Source of the DNA: Candidatus Omnitrophota bacterium
GTDB taxonomy: Bacteria; Omnitrophota; Gorgyraeia; Aquiviventales; Aquiviventaceae
NCBI GenBank assembly: GCA_016193195.1
Contig: JACPSQ010000055.1
Span: 1-5,544, forward strand
Direction of reading: 5' to 3'
Length of the DNA: 5,544 bases
The position numbers and the translations under genes are program-made. Numbering within the stretch: position 1 is the stretch's first letter; each line of letters starts with the position of its first letter. The notes under the pieces are model-generated. The model did not search any database and was not told the DNA's origin. It saw only the letters and a program-made list of their open reading frames with translations. Shown here piece by piece: positions 4,728-5,544 of this stretch.

Positions 4728-5544
4728 ATGAGTCAGCCAACCGTAGGATTCATCGGCCTGGGCACGATGGGCTCACCGATGGCCGCCAACCTCCTCAGAG
4801 CGGGTTTTCCGCTCGTGGTGTGGAACCGAACGGCTGCGAAAGCCGAGCCGCTTCGCGCCGCCGGCGCGAAGGTCAGTAAGGGCCCGGCCCATGTCGCCGC
4901 CGAGGTCGATGTCATCATCACGATGGTCTCCCAGCCAAAGGACATCGAGGCGGTGGTCCTGGGGCCTGACGGGGTGGTGGAGGGGATCCGGCCGGGTTCG
5001 GTGTTGATTGACATGAGCACCGTGTCCCCGATGACGTCCCGGAAGCTGGCGGGCGCCGTGACGACAAAACAGGCGGAGTTCCTCGACGCGCCGGTGGTCG
5101 GATCGAAAGGGCCGGCCACGGAAGGAAGCCTCGTCATTCTCGTCGGCGGGCTGCCGACGACGCTGGAGCGGTGTCGCCCGATCCTCTCAGCGATGGGGAA
5201 GACCGTCATCCACGCCGGCGGGGTCGGGCTGGGCTCCGCGCTGAAGTTGGCGACCAACCTCATGCTGGCGCATGTGGGCGCGGGGTTTGCAGAAGCGCTC
5301 CTCTTGGTCCAACGGGTCGGCCTGGATCCCAAGCGCTACTTGGAAGTGCTCGAGGCCAGCACGTTCCGATCCCCCTGGTATCAAACGAAAGGGATTGGGA
5401 TGGTGAAGCGGGACTTCACCACCCACTTCGCATTGAAACACATGCGCAAGGACCTGCGGCTCATGAGGGAGCTGGCGAGCGAGGTGAACACGGCGCTCCC
5501 CGTGACGAGAGCCGGTGAGCAGCTCTTCGCCCAGTCGGAAGCCG
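4728..5544 (+). CDS. NAD(P)-dependent beta-hydroxyacid dehydrogenase, 3' end cut by window
   Basis: This belongs to the 3-hydroxyisobutyrate dehydrogenase / glyoxylate-succinic semialdehyde reductase superfamily; 272 codons are present and the usual length is near 290-300, so only a short C-terminal part is missing. A Rossmann motif GFIGLGTMGSPMAANLL is at 7-23. N33-R34-T35 at the end of the second strand is the pattern that usually contacts the NADP 2'-phosphate, favouring NADPH. The substrate loop is DAPVVGSKGPATEGSLVILVGG (120-141, with DAPVSGS usual). The catalytic lysine is K173 in GSALKLATNLM, with N177 nearby. KDLRL (241-245) resembles the glyoxylate/succinic semialdehyde reductase (GLYR1/GHB) branch. 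The exact substrate cannot be read from sequence; reduction of glyoxylate or succinic semialdehyde is the most likely guess. ATG 4728 directly precedes the Rossmann strand. It has its own promoter at 4660-4689 and lies 178 nt after sdhB. Confidence 0.9.
   Translation, partial: MSQPTVGFIGLGTMGSPMAANLLRAGFPLVVWNRTAAKAEPLRAAGAKVSKGPAHVAAEVDVIITMVSQPKDIEAVVLGPDGVVEGIRPGSVLIDMSTVSPMTSRKLAGAVTTKQAEFLDAPVVGSKGPATEGSLVILVGGLPTTLERCRPILSAMGKTVIHAGGVGLGSALKLATNLMLAHVGAGFAEALLLVQRVGLDPKRYLEVLEASTFRSPWYQTKGIGMVKRDFTTHFALKHMRKDLRLMRELASEVNTALPVTRAGEQLFAQSEA

Noticed and set aside
4733..5332. Minus-strand frame of 199 codons opposite the last gene
   Set aside because: The plus-strand frame has Rossmann, substrate and catalytic motifs in the right order, so the antisense frame is a shadow.

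Overview
The window is a compact, GC-rich bacterial stretch with every recognised gene on the + strand. It holds a QueC-like gene, then a complete succinate dehydrogenase (complex II) cluster, then the 5' part of a beta-hydroxyacid dehydrogenase cut by the right edge. The order is queC-like (256-930), sdhC (969-1325), sdhD (1322-1708), sdhA (1708-3450), a cyclophilin-like gene (3460-3852), sdhB (3821-4549), and the dehydrogenase (4728 to edge).

The genes from sdhC to sdhB form one tight unit: ATGA overlap for C/D, TGATG overlap for D/A, a 9-nt gap to the cyclophilin-like gene, and a 32-nt overlap of that gene with sdhB. SdhA is the flavoprotein that oxidises succinate to fumarate. SdhB carries the electrons through [2Fe-2S], [4Fe-4S] and [3Fe-4S] clusters. 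SdhC and SdhD are three-helix anchors that hold heme b and the quinone site. As recalled from memory, the anchors and the SdhB C-terminal half resemble the mycobacterial-type complex more than the E. coli one. The small cyclophilin-fold gene (TM1367/DUF369-like) inside the sdh unit is the least expected member.

The non-coding parts are informative. Two good sigma70-type promoters precede the queC-like gene and the last gene, and they share a similar -10 box and a pyrimidine-rich leader just before ATG. None of the seven starts has a clear Shine-Dalgarno sequence. Both larger intergenic gaps carry 7-bp tandem repeats. Those after sdhB are arranged as inverted arrays that fold into a long imperfect hairpin ending 9 nt before the next -35 box.

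The organism cannot be fixed from this window. High GC, compact sdhCDA-x-sdhB order, SD-poor starts and heptameric intergenic repeats suggest an environmental bacterium, possibly of the Nitrospirota/NC10 kind, but this is a weak inference. Positions 1-183 show no recognisable gene, only a codon-like GC periodicity that could be the edge of a neighbouring gene.
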